From Terebella lapidaria (lineage: Eukaryota; Annelida; Polychaeta; Terebellida; Terebellidae), in NCBI GenBank assembly GCA_949152475.1, contig OX424563.1:39938120-40002119 (forward strand): a stretch of 64,000 bases of DNA. The letters run 5' to 3'. Position 1 is the first letter of the stretch, and each line of letters starts with the position of its first letter. The notes under the pieces were generated by a model that was not told the DNA's origin, made no database searches, and saw only the letters and a list, made by a program, of their open reading frames with translations. Below are positions 1 through 13,803 of the stretch, one piece after another. A program made the position numbers and the translations under genes.

Positions 1-186
1 GATGGACATGTGACGCTCCACCGTACGATAGACATGCGATGCTCCACCGTACGATGGACATGTGATGCTCCACTGTACAATGGACATGTGACGCTCCACC
101 GTATGATGGACATGCAAGGCTCCACTGTACAATGGACATGTGACACTCCACCGTACGATGGACATGCGACGCTCTACCGTAGGATG

Positions 187-2490
187 GACTAGCGAAACTC
201 CACCGTAAGATGGACATGTGACGCTCCACCGTACGATGGACATCTGACGCTCCACCGTACGATGGACATGCTATGCTCCAGCGTACGATAGACATGTGAC
301 GCTCCAGCGTACGATGGACATGGGACGCTCCACCGTATAATGGACATGTGACGCTCCACCGTACGATGGACATGAGACGCTCCACCGTATATGGACATGT
401 GACGCTCCACCGTACGATGGACATGTGACACTCCACTGTACGATGGATATGCGATGCTCCACCGTACGATGGACATGTGATGTTCCACCGTACGATGGAC
501 ATCTGACGCTCCACCGTAGGATGGACATGTGACGCTCCACCGTACGATGGACATGTGACGCTCCACCGTACGATGGACATACGAGGCTCCACCGTAAGAT
601 GGACATGTGACGCTCCACTGTACAATGGACATGTGACGCTCCACCGTATGATGGACATGCAAGGCTCCACTGTACAATGGACATGGGACGCTCCACCGAA
701 TGATGGACATGCAAGGCTCCACCATAAGATGGACATGTGACGCTCCACCGTACGATGGACATGCGACGCTCCACCGTACGATGGACATGTGACGCTCCAC
801 CGAAGGATGGACATGTGATGCTCCACCGAAGGATGGACATGCGAGGCTCCACTGTAAGATGGACATGTTATGCTCCACCGTACGATGGACATGCGACGCT
901 CCATCGTACGATGGACATGGGATGCTCCACCGTATGATGGACATGTGACACTCCACTGTACGATGGATATGCGACGCTCCACCGTACGATGGACATGCGA
1001 CGCTCCATCGTACGATGGACATGGGATGCTCCACCGTATGATGGACATGTGACACTCCACTGTACGATGGATATGCGATGCTCCACCGTACGATGGACAT
1101 GTGATGTTCCACCGTACGATGGACATCTGACGCTCCACCGTAGGATGGACATGTGACGCTCCACCGTACGATGGACATGTGACGCTCCACCGTGCGATGG
1201 ACATGGGATGCTCCATCGTACGATGGACAGGTGATGCTCCACCAAACGATGGACATGCTATGCTCCACCGTACGATGGACATTTGACGCTCCACCGTACG
1301 ATGGACATGAGACGCTCCACCGTACGATCGACATTTTTCACTAGCGAAACTCCACCGTAAGATGGACATGTGACGCTCCACCGTACGATGGACATCTGAC
1401 GCTCCACCGTACGATGGACATGCTATGCTCCAGCGTACGATAGACATGTGACGCTCCACCGTACGATGGACATGGGACGCTCCACCGTATAATGGACATG
1501 TGACGCTCCACCGTACGATGGACATGAGACGCTCCACCGTATATGGACATGTGACGCTCCACCGTACGATGGACATGTGACACTCCACTGTACGATGGAT
1601 ATGCGATGCTCCACCGTACGATGGACATGTGATGTTCCACCGTACGATGGACATCTGACGCTCCACCGTAGGATGGACATGTGACGCTCCACCGTACGAT
1701 GGACATGTGACGCTCCACCGTACGATGGACATACGAGGCTCCACCGTAAGATGGACATGTGACGCTCCACTGTACAATGGACATGTGACGCTCCACCGTA
1801 TGATGGACATGCAAGGCTCCACTGTACAATGGACATGGGACGCTCCACCGAATGATGGACATGCGAGGCTCCACCATAAGATGGACATGTGACGCTCCAC
1901 CGTACGATGGACATGCGACGCTCCACCGTACGATGGACATGTGACGCTCCACCGAAGGATGGACATGTGATGCTCCACCGAAGGATGGACATGCGAGGCT
2001 CCACTGTAAGATGGACATGTTATGCTCCACCGTACGATGGACATGCGACGCTCCATCGTACGATGGACATGGGATGCTCCACCGTATGATGGACATGTGA
2101 CACTCCACTGTACGATGGATATGCGATGCTCCACCGTACGATGGACATGTGATGTTCCACCGTACGATGGACATCTGACGCTCCACCGTAGGATGGACAT
2201 GTGACGCTCCACCGTACGATGGACATGTGACGCTCCACCGTACGATGGACATGGGATGCTCCATCGTACGATGGACATGTGATGCTCCACCATACGATGG
2301 ACATGCTATGCTCTACCATACGATGGACATGTGACACTCCACCGTACGATGGACATGAGACGCTCCACCGTACGATCGACATGCGATGTTTCACAGTACG
2401 ATTGACATGTGATGCTCCACTGTACGATGGACATCTAACGCTCCACCATACGATGGACATGAGATGCTCCACCGTACGATGGACATGTGA
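187..2490 (+). repeat. 1152-base tandem duplication in the 26-base array
   Basis: Bases 187-1338 and 1339-2490 match at a constant offset of 1152, including shared rare monomer variants and a shared short monomer (at about 390 and 1540). The join at about 1332-1342 carries an irregular run, CATTTTTCACTAGCG, where copy 1 stops. Copy 2 instead continues into CATGCGATGTTTCAC. The irregular join marks the duplication breakpoint. Edges are estimated by eye to within about one monomer. Confidence 0.8.
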
Positions 2491-5400
2491 CGCTCCACCG
2501 AATGATGGACATGCGAGGTTCCACCGTAAGATGGACATGTGACGCTCCACCGTACGATAGACATGCGATGCTCCACCGTACGATGGACATGTGACGCTCC
2601 ACTGTACAATGGACATGTGACGCTCCACCGTATGATGGACATGCAAGGCTCCACTGTACAATGGACATGTGACACTCCACCGTACGATGGACATGCGACG
2701 CTCTACCGTAGGATGGACTAGCGAAGCTCCACCGTACGATGGACATGTGACGCTCCACTGTACAATGGACATGTGACGCTCCACCGTATGATGGACATGC
2801 AAGGCTCCACTGTACAATGGACATGTGACACTCCACCGTACGATGGACATGCGACGCTCTACCGTAGGATGGACTAGCGAAGCTCCACCGTAAGATGGAC
2901 ATCTGACGCTCCACCGTACGATGGACATGTGATGCTCCACTGTACGATGGACATGTGACGCTCCACCGTACGATGGACATGGGACGCTCCAATGTACGAT
3001 GGACATGCGATGCTCCACTGTACGATGGACATGCGATGCTCCACTGTACGACGGACATGTGACGCTCCACCTTACGATGGACATCTGACGCTCCACTGTG
3101 CGATCGGCATGTGATGCTCCACTGTACAATGGACATGTGACGCTCCACCGTATGATGGACATGCAAGGCTCCACTGTACAATGGACATGTGACACTCCAC
3201 CGTACGATGGACATGCGACGCTCTAACGTAGGATGGACTAGCGAAGCTCCACCGTAAGATGGACATGTGACGCTCCACAGTACGATGGACATCTGACGCT
3301 CCACCGTACGATGGACATGTGATGCTCCACTGTACGATGGACATGTGACGCTCCACCATACGATGGACATGGGACGCTCCAATGTACGATGGACATGCGA
3401 CGCTCCACTGTACGATGGACATGCGATGCTCCACTGTACGACGGACATGTGACGCTCCACTGTATGATGGACATGCGAGGTTCCACCGTACGATGGACAT
3501 GGGATGCTCCATCGTACGATGGACATGTGACGCTCCACAGTACGATCGACATGCGATGCTCCACCGTACGATGGACATGTGATGCTCCATCGTACGATGG
3601 ACATCTGACGCTCCACCGTACAATGGACATGTGACGCTCCATCGTACGATGGACATGTGACGCTATACTGAATGATGGACATGCGAGGCTCCACCGTAAG
3701 ATGGACATGTGACGCTCCACCGTATGATGGACATGCGACGCTCAATCGTACGATGGACATGGGATGCTCCACCGTATGATGGACATGTGACGCTCCACCG
3801 TACGATGGACATGTGACGCTCCACTGTATGATGGACATCTGATGCTCCACCGTACGATGGACATCTGACGCTCCACCGTACGATGGACATGCTATGCTCC
3901 ACCGTACGATCGACATGCGATGCTCCACCGTACGATGGACATGTGATGCACCACCGTACGATGGACATGTGATGCTCCACCGTACGATGGACATCTGATG
4001 CTCCACCGTACGATGGACATGCTATGCTCCACCGCACGGTGGACATGTGAGGCTCCACCGTACGATGGACATGGGACGCTCCACCGAATGATGGACATGT
4101 GAGGCTCCACCATAAGATGGACATGTGACGCTCCACCGTACGATGGACATGCGACGCTCCACCGTACGATGGACATGTGACGCTCCACCGAAGGATGGAC
4201 ATGCGGGGCTCCCACTGTAAGATGGACATGTTACGCTCCACCGTACGATGGACATGCGACGCTCCATCGTACGATGGACATGGGATGCTCCACCGTATGA
4301 TGGACATGTGACACTCCACTGTACGATGGATATGCGATGCTCCACCGTACGATGGACATGTGATGTTCCACCGTACGATGGACATCTGACGCTCCACCGT
4401 AGGATGGACATGTGACGCTCCACCGTACGATGGACATGTGACGCTCCACCGTACGATGGACATGGGATGCTCCATCGTACGATGGACAGGTGATGCTCCG
4501 CCATACGATGGACATGCTATGCTCCACCGTACGATGGACATTTGACGATCCACCGTACGATGGACATGAGACGCTCCACCGTACGATCGACATGCGATGC
4601 TTCACAGTACGATTGACATGTGATGCTCCACTGTACGATGGACATCTAACGCTCCACCATACGATGGACATGAGATGCTCCACCGTACGATGGACATGTG
4701 ATGCTCCACCGAATGATGGACATGCGAGGTTCCACCGTAAGATGGACATGTGACGCTCCACCTTACGATAGACATGCGATGCTCCACCGTACGATGAACA
4801 TGTGATGCTCCACTGTACAATGGACATGTGACGCTCCACCGTATGATGGACATGCAAGGCTCCACTGTACAATGGACATGTGACACTCCACCGTACGATG
4901 GACATGCGACGCTCTACCGTAGGATGGACTAGCGAAGATCCACCGTAAGATGGACATGTGACGCTCCACATGGGACGCTCCACCGAATGATGGACATGCG
5001 AGGCTCCACCATAAGATGGACATGTGACGCTCCACTGTACGATGGACATGCGATGCTCCACCGTACGATGGACATGTGACGCTCCACCGAAGGATGGACA
5101 TGCGAGGCTCCACTGTAAGATGGACATGTTACGCTCCACCGTACGATGGACATGCGACGCTCCATCGTACGATGGACATGGGATGCTCCACCGTATGATG
5201 GACATGTGACACTAAACTGTACGATGGATATGCGATGCTCCATCGTACGATGGACATGTGATGTTCCACCGTACGATGGACATCTGACGCTCCACCGTAG
5301 GATGGACATGTGACGCTCCACCGTACGATGGACATGTGACGCTCCACCGTACGATGGACATGGGATGCTCCATCGTACGATGAACAGGTGATGCTCCACC

Positions 5401-7169
5401 ATACGATGGACATGCTATGCTCCACCGTACGATGGACATTTGACGCTCCACCGTACGATGGACATGAGATGCTCCACCGTACGATCGACATGCGATGCTT
5501 CACAGTACGATTGACATGTGATGCTCCACTGTACGATGGACATCTAACGCTCCACCATACGATGGACATGAGATGCTCCACCGTACGATGGACATGTGAC
5601 GCTCCACCGAATGATGGACATGCGAGGTTCCACCGTAAGATGGACATGTGACGCTCCACCGTACGATGGACATGCGATGCTCCACCGTACGATGGACATG
5701 TGATGCTCCACTGTACAATGGACATGTGACGCTCCACCGTATGATGGACATGCAAGGCTCCACTGTACAATGGACATGTGACACTCCACCGTACGATGGA
5801 CATGCGACGCTCTACCGTAGGATGGACTAGCGAAGCTCCACCGTAAGATGGACATGTGACGCTCCACCGTACGATGGACATGTGACGCTCCACCGAATGA
5901 TGGACATGCGATGCTCCACTGTACAATGGACATCTGACGCTCCACCGTACGATGGACATGCGATGCTCCACTGTACGATGGAAATGTGACGCTCCACCGA
6001 ACGATGGACATGCAACGCTCCATCGTACGATGGGCTAGCGACGCTCCACCGTAAGATGGACATGCGACGCTCCATGTACGATGGACATGTGACGCTCCAC
6101 CGTACGATGGACATGCGACGCTCCACTCTATGAAGGACATGCGATGCCTTACTGTACAATGGACATGTGACACTCCACCGTATGGGGGACATGTGATGCT
6201 CCACCATACGATGGACATCTGACGCTCCACCATACGATGGACATGCGATGCTCCACTGTACGATGGACATGTGACGCTCTACCGTATGATTGACATGCAA
6301 GGCTCCACTGTACGATGGACATGTGACGCTCCACCTTACGATGGACATGCGACGCTCCACTGTATGATGGACATGCGATGCTTTACTGTACAATGGACAT
6401 GTGACACTCCACCGTATGGGGGACATGTGACGCTCCACCATACGATGGACATGCGATGCTCCACTGTACGATGGACATGTGACGCTCTACCGTATGATTG
6501 ACATGTGACGCTCCACCGTATGATCGACATGCGATGCTTCACAGTACGATGGACATGTGATGCTCCACCGTACGATGGACATCTCATGCTCCATCATATG
6601 ATGGACATGCGATGCTCCACCGTACGATAGACATGTGATGCTCCATTGTACGATGGACATCTGACGCTCCACCGTACAATTTATATGCGATGCTCCACCG
6701 TACGATGGACATGGGACGCTCCACCGTATGGTGGACATGCGACACTCCACTGTACGATGGACATGTGATACTCCACCGTACGATGGACATGTGATGCTCC
6801 ACCGTACGATGGACATGCGATACTCCACCATACGATGGACATGTGACGCTCCACTGTACGATGGACATGTGACGCTCCACCGTATGATGGACATGCAAGG
6901 CTCCACTGTACAATGGACATGTGACGCTCCACCGTACGATGGACATGGGACGCTCCACCGTATAATGGACATGTGACGCTCCACCGTACGATGGACATGT
7001 GACGCTCCTCCATATGATGGACATGCGAGGCTCCACCGTAAGATGGACATGTGAAGCTCCACCATATGATGAACATGCGACGCTCCATCGTACGATGGAC
7101 ATGGGATGCTCCACCGTATGATGGACATGCGATGCTCCACCATACGATGGACATGCGTTGCTCCACCGT

Positions 7170-8113
7170 ACGATGGACATGTGACGCTCCACCGTACGAT
7201 GGACATCTGACGCTCCACCGTACGATAGACATGCGATGCTCCACTGTATGATGGACATGCAAAGCTCCACCGTACGATGGACATGCGACGCTCCATCGTG
7301 CGATGGACATGCGATGCTCCATCGTGCGATGGACATGCGACGCTCCATCGTACGATGGACATGCGATGCTCCACTGTACGATGGACATGGGACGCTCCAC
7401 CATACGATGGACATCTGACGCTCCACCGTACGATGGACATGCGACGCTCCACCGTACGATGGACATGCGACGCTCCATCGTGCGATGGACATGCGACGCT
7501 CCATCGTGCGATGGACATTCGACGCTCCACCGTATGATGGACATGCGACGCTCCATCGTACGATGGACATGCGATGCTCCACCGTACGATGGACATGCGA
7601 CGCTTTATCGTACGATGGACATGTGACGCTCCACCGTACGATCGACATGCGATGCTTCACAGTACGATGGACATGTGATGCACCACCGTACCATGGACAT
7701 CTCACGCTCCATCATACGATGGACATGCGATGCTCCACCGTACGATAGAAATGTGATGCTCCATTGTACGATGGACATCTGACGCTCCACCGTAGAATGG
7801 ATATGCGATGCTCCACCGTACGATGGACATGGGACGCTCCACCGTACGATGGACATGTGATGCTCCACCGTATGATGGACATGCGAGGCTCCACTGTACG
7901 ATGGACATGTGATGCTCCACCGTACGATGGACATGGGATGCTCCGTCGTACGATGGACATGTGACGCTCCACCGTACGATGGACATGCGACGCTCCACGG
8001 CACGATGGACATGTGATGCTCCATCGTCCGACGGACATGCGACGCTCCATCGTACGATGAACTAGCGAAGCTCCACCGTAAGAAGGACATGCGACGCTCC
8101 ATCGTACGATGGA
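7170..8113 (+). repeat. higher-order block, partner at 12860-13803
   Basis: This stretch of about 0.94 kb recurs at an offset of 5690 bases (12860-13803), with the same order of rare monomers such as CCATCGTGCGATGG, GCTTTATCG and ATCGTCCGACGG. Part of it (about 7485-7830) also recurs at an offset of 1740 (about 9225-9570). The order of variants is shared, so these are block duplications and not independent monomer convergence. Edges are approximate. Confidence 0.75.
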
Positions 8114-8239
8114 CATGTGACGCTCCACCGTACCATGGACTAGTGATGATCCACCGTACGATGGACATGCGACGCTCCATTGTACGATGGACTAGCGAAG
8201 CTCCACCGTAAGATGGACACGTGAAGCTCCACAGTACGA

Positions 8240-9150
8240 TGGACATGGGACGCTCCACCGTACGATGGACATGCGACGCTCCATCGTGCGATGGACATGC
8301 GATGCTCCATCGTGCGATGGACATTCGACGCTCCAACGTATGATGGACATGCGAAGCTCCATCGAAGATGGACCTGCGATGCTCCACGGTACGATGGACA
8401 TGGGACGCTCCACCGTACGATGGACATGGGTCGCTCCATCGTACGATGGACATGTGACGCTTCACCGAACGATTGACATGCGAGGCCACACTGTATGATG
8501 GACATGTAACGCTCCACCATACGATGGACATCTGACGCTCCTCCGTACGATGGACATGCGACGCTCAAATGTACGATGGACATGTGACGCTCCACCGTAC
8601 GATGGACATACGACGCTCCATCGTATGATGGCCTAGTGACGCTCCATCGTAAGATGGACATGCGACGCTCCACCGTACGATGGACATGTGATGCTCCACT
8701 GTACGATGGACATGTGACGCTCCACCGTACGATGGACATGGGACGCTAAAATGTACCATGGACATGCGACGCTCCACTGTACGATGGACATGCGATGCTC
8801 CACTGTACGATGGACATGTGACGCTCCACCGTATGATGGACATGCGAGGCTCCACCGTACGATGGACATGGGATGCTCCATCGTACGATGGACATGTGAC
8901 GCTCCACCGTACAATCGACATGCAATGCTCCACCGTACGATGGACATGTGATGCTCCACTGTACGATGGACATCTGACGCTCCACCGTACGATCGACATG
9001 TGATGCTCCACTGTACGATGGACATGCGACGCTCCATCGTACAATGGACATGTGACGCTCCAGGGTACGATGGACATCTGTCGCTCCTCCGTACGATGGA
9101 CATGCGAGCTCAAATGTACGATGGACATGTGACGCTCCACCGTATGATGG
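8240..9150 (+). repeat. higher-order block, partner at about 10266-11150
   Basis: The block matches a second copy at an offset of 2026 at its left end and 2000 at its right end. The 26-base change in offset corresponds to one whole monomer that is present near 8840-8866 but missing from the partner near 10866. A further partial copy appears to begin near 11208. This is a direct view of single-monomer loss between otherwise matched blocks. Edges are approximate. Confidence 0.7.
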
Positions 9151-12100
9151 ACATGTGAAGCTCCATCGTATGATGGACATGTGACGTTCCATCGTACGAT
9201 GGACATGCGATGCTCCATCGTTAGATGGATATGGGATGCTCCACCGTACGATGGACATGGGATGCTCCACCGTATGATGGACATGCGACGCTCCGTCGTA
9301 CGATGGACATGCGATGCTCCACCGTACGATGGACATGCGACGCTTTATCGTACGATGGACATGTGACGCTCCACCGTACGATCGACATGCGATGCTTCAC
9401 AGTACGATGGACATGTGATGCACCACCGTACCATGGACATCTCACGCTCCATCATACGATGGACATGCGATGCTCCACCGTACGATAGACATGTGATGCT
9501 CCATTGTACGATGGACATCTGACGCTCCACCGTACAATGGATATGCGATGCTCCACCGTACGATGGACATGGGACGCTCCACCGTACGATGGACATGTGA
9601 TGCTCCACCGTACGATGGACATGGGATGCTCCGTCGTACGATGGACATGTGACGCTCCACCGTACGATGGACATGCGACGCTCCACTGCACGATGGACAT
9701 GCGATGCTCCACTGTACGATGGACATGTGATTATCCATCGTCCGACGGACATGCGACGCTCCATCGTACGATGAACTAGCGAAGCTCCACCGTAAGAAGG
9801 ACATGCGACGCTCCATCGTACGATGGACATGTGACGCTCCACCATACAATGGACTAGTGATGCTCCACCGTACGATGGACATGCGACGCTCCATCGTACG
9901 ATGGACTAGCGAAGCTCCACCGTAAGATGGACACGTGACGCTCCACAGTACGATGGACATGGGACGCTCCATCATACGATGGACATGTGACGCTCCACCG
10001 TACGATCGACATGCGATGCTCCACCGTACGATCGACATGTGATGCTCCACTGTACGATGGACATGTGACGCTCCACCGTACGATGGACATGCGTTGCTCC
10101 ACTGTACGATGGACAAGTGATGCTCCACCGTACGATGGACATCTGATGCTCCACCGTACGATAGACATGCGATGCTCCACCGTACGATGGACATGTGACG
10201 CTCCACCGTACGATGGACATGTGACGCTGTACTGTATGATGGACATGCAAAGCTCCACTGTACGATGGACATGTGATGCTCCACCGTACGATGGACATGC
10301 GACGCTCCATCGTGAGATGGACATGCGATGCTCCATCGTGCGATGGACATTCGACGCTCCAACGTCTGATGGACATGCGAAGCTCCATCGACGATGGACC
10401 TGCGATGCTCCACTGTACGATGGACATGGGACGCTCCACCGTACGATGGACATGGGTCGCTCCATCGTACGATGGACATGTGACGCTCCACCGAATGATT
10501 GACATGCGAGGCCCCACTGTACGATGGACATGTAACGCTCCACCGTACGATGGACATCTGACGCTCCTCCGTACGATGGACATACGACGCTCAAATGTAC
10601 GATGGACATGTGACGCTCCACCGTACGATGGACATACGACGCTCCATCGTATGATGGCCTAGTGACGCTCCATTGTAAGATGGACATGCGACGCTCCACC
10701 GTATGATGGACATGTGATGCTCCACTGTACGATGGACATGTGACGCTCCACCGTACGATTGACATGGGACGCTCCAATGTACCATGGACATGCGACGCTC
10801 CACTGTACGATGGACATGCGATGCTCCACTGTACGATGGACATGTGACGCTCCACCGTATGATGGACATGGGATGCTGCATCGTACGTTGGACATGTGAC
10901 GCTCCACCGTACGATCGACATGCAATGCTCCACCGTACGATGGACATGTGATGCTCCACTGTACGATGGACATCTGACGCTCCACCGTACGATCGACATG
11001 TGATGCTCCACTGTACGATGGACATGCGACGCTCCATCGTACGATGGACATGTGACGCTCCACCGTACGATGGACATCTGTCGCTCCTCCGTACGATGGA
11101 CATGCGACGCTCAAATGTACGATGGACATGTGACGCTCCACCGTACTATGGACATGCGAAGCTCCATCGTATGATGGCCTAGTGACGCTCCATCGTAAGA
11201 TGGACATGTGACGTTCCATCGTACGATGGACATGCGATGCTCCACCGTACGATGGACATGGGATGCTCCACCGTACGATGGACATGGGATGCTCCACCGT
11301 ACGATGGACATCTCACGCTCCATCATACGATGGACATGCGATGCTCCACCGTACGATAGACATGTGATGCTCCATTGTACGATGGACATCTGACGCTCCA
11401 CCAAACAATGGATATGCGATGCTCCACCGTACGATGGACATGGGACGCTCCACCGTACGATGGACATGTGACGCTCCACCGAATGATGGACATGCGAGGC
11501 TCCAGTGTACGATGGATATGTGATGCTCCACCGTACGATGGACATGGGATGCTCCATCGTACGATGGACATGTGACGCTCCACCGTACGATGGACATGCG
11601 ACGCTCCACTGCACGATGGACATGCGACGCTCCACTGTACGATGGACATGTGACGCTCCATCGTACGACGGACATGCGACGCTCCATCGTACGATGAACT
11701 AGCGAAGCTCCACCGTAAGAAGGACATGCGACGCTTCATCGTACGATGGACATGTGACGCTCCACCATATGATGGACATGCGATGCTCAAATGTACGATG
11801 GACATGTGACGCTCCACCGTACGATGGACATGCGACGCTCCATCGTATTATGGCCTAGTGACGCTCCATCATAAGATGGACATGCGACGCTCCACCGTAC
11901 GATGGACATGCGATGCTCCACGTACGATGGACATGTGACGCCCCATCGTACGATGGACATTCGACGCTCAACTGTATGATGGACATGCGATGCTTTACTG
12001 TACAATGGACACGTGACACTCCACCGTACGATGGACATGTGACGCTCCATCGTACGATGGACTAGGGAAGCTCCACCGTAAGATGGATATGCGACGCTTC

Positions 12101-12859
12101 ACAGTACGATGGACATGGGACGCTCCATCATACGATGGACATGTGATGCTCCACTGTACGATGGACATGTGACGCTCCACCGTACGATGGACATGTGACG
12201 CTCCAATGTACGATGGACATGCGACGCTCCATCGTATGATGGACATGTGATGCTCCACCGTACGATGGACATGCGACGCTTTATCGTACGATGGACATGT
12301 GACGCGCCACCGTACGATCGACATGCGATGCTTCACAGTACGATGGACATGTGATGCTCCACCGTACGATGGACATGCGACGCTTTATCGTACGATGGAC
12401 ATGTGACGCGCCACCGTACGATCGACATGCGATGCTTCACAGTACGATGGACATGTGATGCTCCACCGTACGATGGACATCTCATGCTCCATCATACGAT
12501 GGACATGCGATGCTCCAACGTACGATAGACATGTGATGCTCCATTGTACGATGGACATCTGACGCTCCACCGTACAAAGGATATGCGAGGCTCCACCGTA
12601 CGATGGACATGGGACGCTCCACCGTACGATGGACATGTGACGCTCAACCGTACGATGGACATGCGAGGCTCCACCGTACGATGGACATGCGAAGCTCAAA
12701 TGTACGATGGACATGTGATGCTCCACCGTACGATGGACATGCGAAGCTCCATCGTATGATGGCCTAGTGACGCTCCATCGTAAGATGGACATGCGACGTT
12801 CCATCGTACGATGGACATGCGATGCTCCACCGTACGATGGACATGGGATGCTCCACTGT

Positions 12860-13803
12860 ACGATGGACATTTGACGCTCCACCGTACGATGGACATCTGA
12901 CGCTCCACCGTACGATAGACATGCGATGCTCCACTGTACGATGGACATGCAAAGCTCCACCGTACGATGGACATGCGACGCTCCATCGTGCGATGGACAT
13001 GCGATGCTCCATCGTGCGATGGACATGCGATGCTCCATCGTACGATGGACATGCGATGCTCCACTGTACGATGGACATGGGACGCTCCACCATACGATGG
13101 ACATCTGACGCTCCACCGTACGATGGACATGCGACGCTCCACCGTACGATGGACATGCGACGCTCCATCGTGCGATGGACATGCGACGCTCCATCGTGCG
13201 ATGGACATTCGACGCTCCACCGTATGATGGACATGCGACGCTCCATCGTACGATGGACATGCGATGCTCCACCGTACGATGGACATGCGACGCTTTATCG
13301 TACGATGGACATGTGACGCTCCACCGTACGATCGGCATGCGATGCTTCACAGTATGATGGACATGTGATGCACCACCGTACCATGGACATCTCACGCTCC
13401 ATCATACGATGGACATGCGATGCTCCACCGTACGATAGAAATGTGATGCTCCATTGTACGATGGACATCTGACGCTCCACCGTACAATGGATATGCGATG
13501 CTCCACCGTACGATGGACATGGGACGCTCCACCGTACGATGGACATGTGATGCTCCACCGTATGATGGACATGCGAGGCTCCACTGTACGATGGACATGT
13601 GATGCTCCACCGTACGATGGACATGGGATGCTCCGTCGTACGATGGACATGTGACGCTCCACCATACGATGGACATGCGACGCTCCACGGCACGATGGAC
13701 ATGTGATGCTCCATCGTCCGACGGACATGCGACGCTCCATCGTACGATGAACTAGCGAAGCTCCACCGTAAGAAGGACATGCGACGCTCCATCGTACGAT
13801 GGA
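12860..13803 (+). repeat. higher-order block, second copy of 7170-8113
   Basis: Second copy at an offset of 5690. It diverges from its partner after about base 13803, where this copy continues as GGATATGCGATGC and the first as GGACATGTGACGC. A few substitutions separate the copies, for example TTTACGATCGGCATG near 13330 against GATCGACATG in the partner. Confidence 0.75.
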
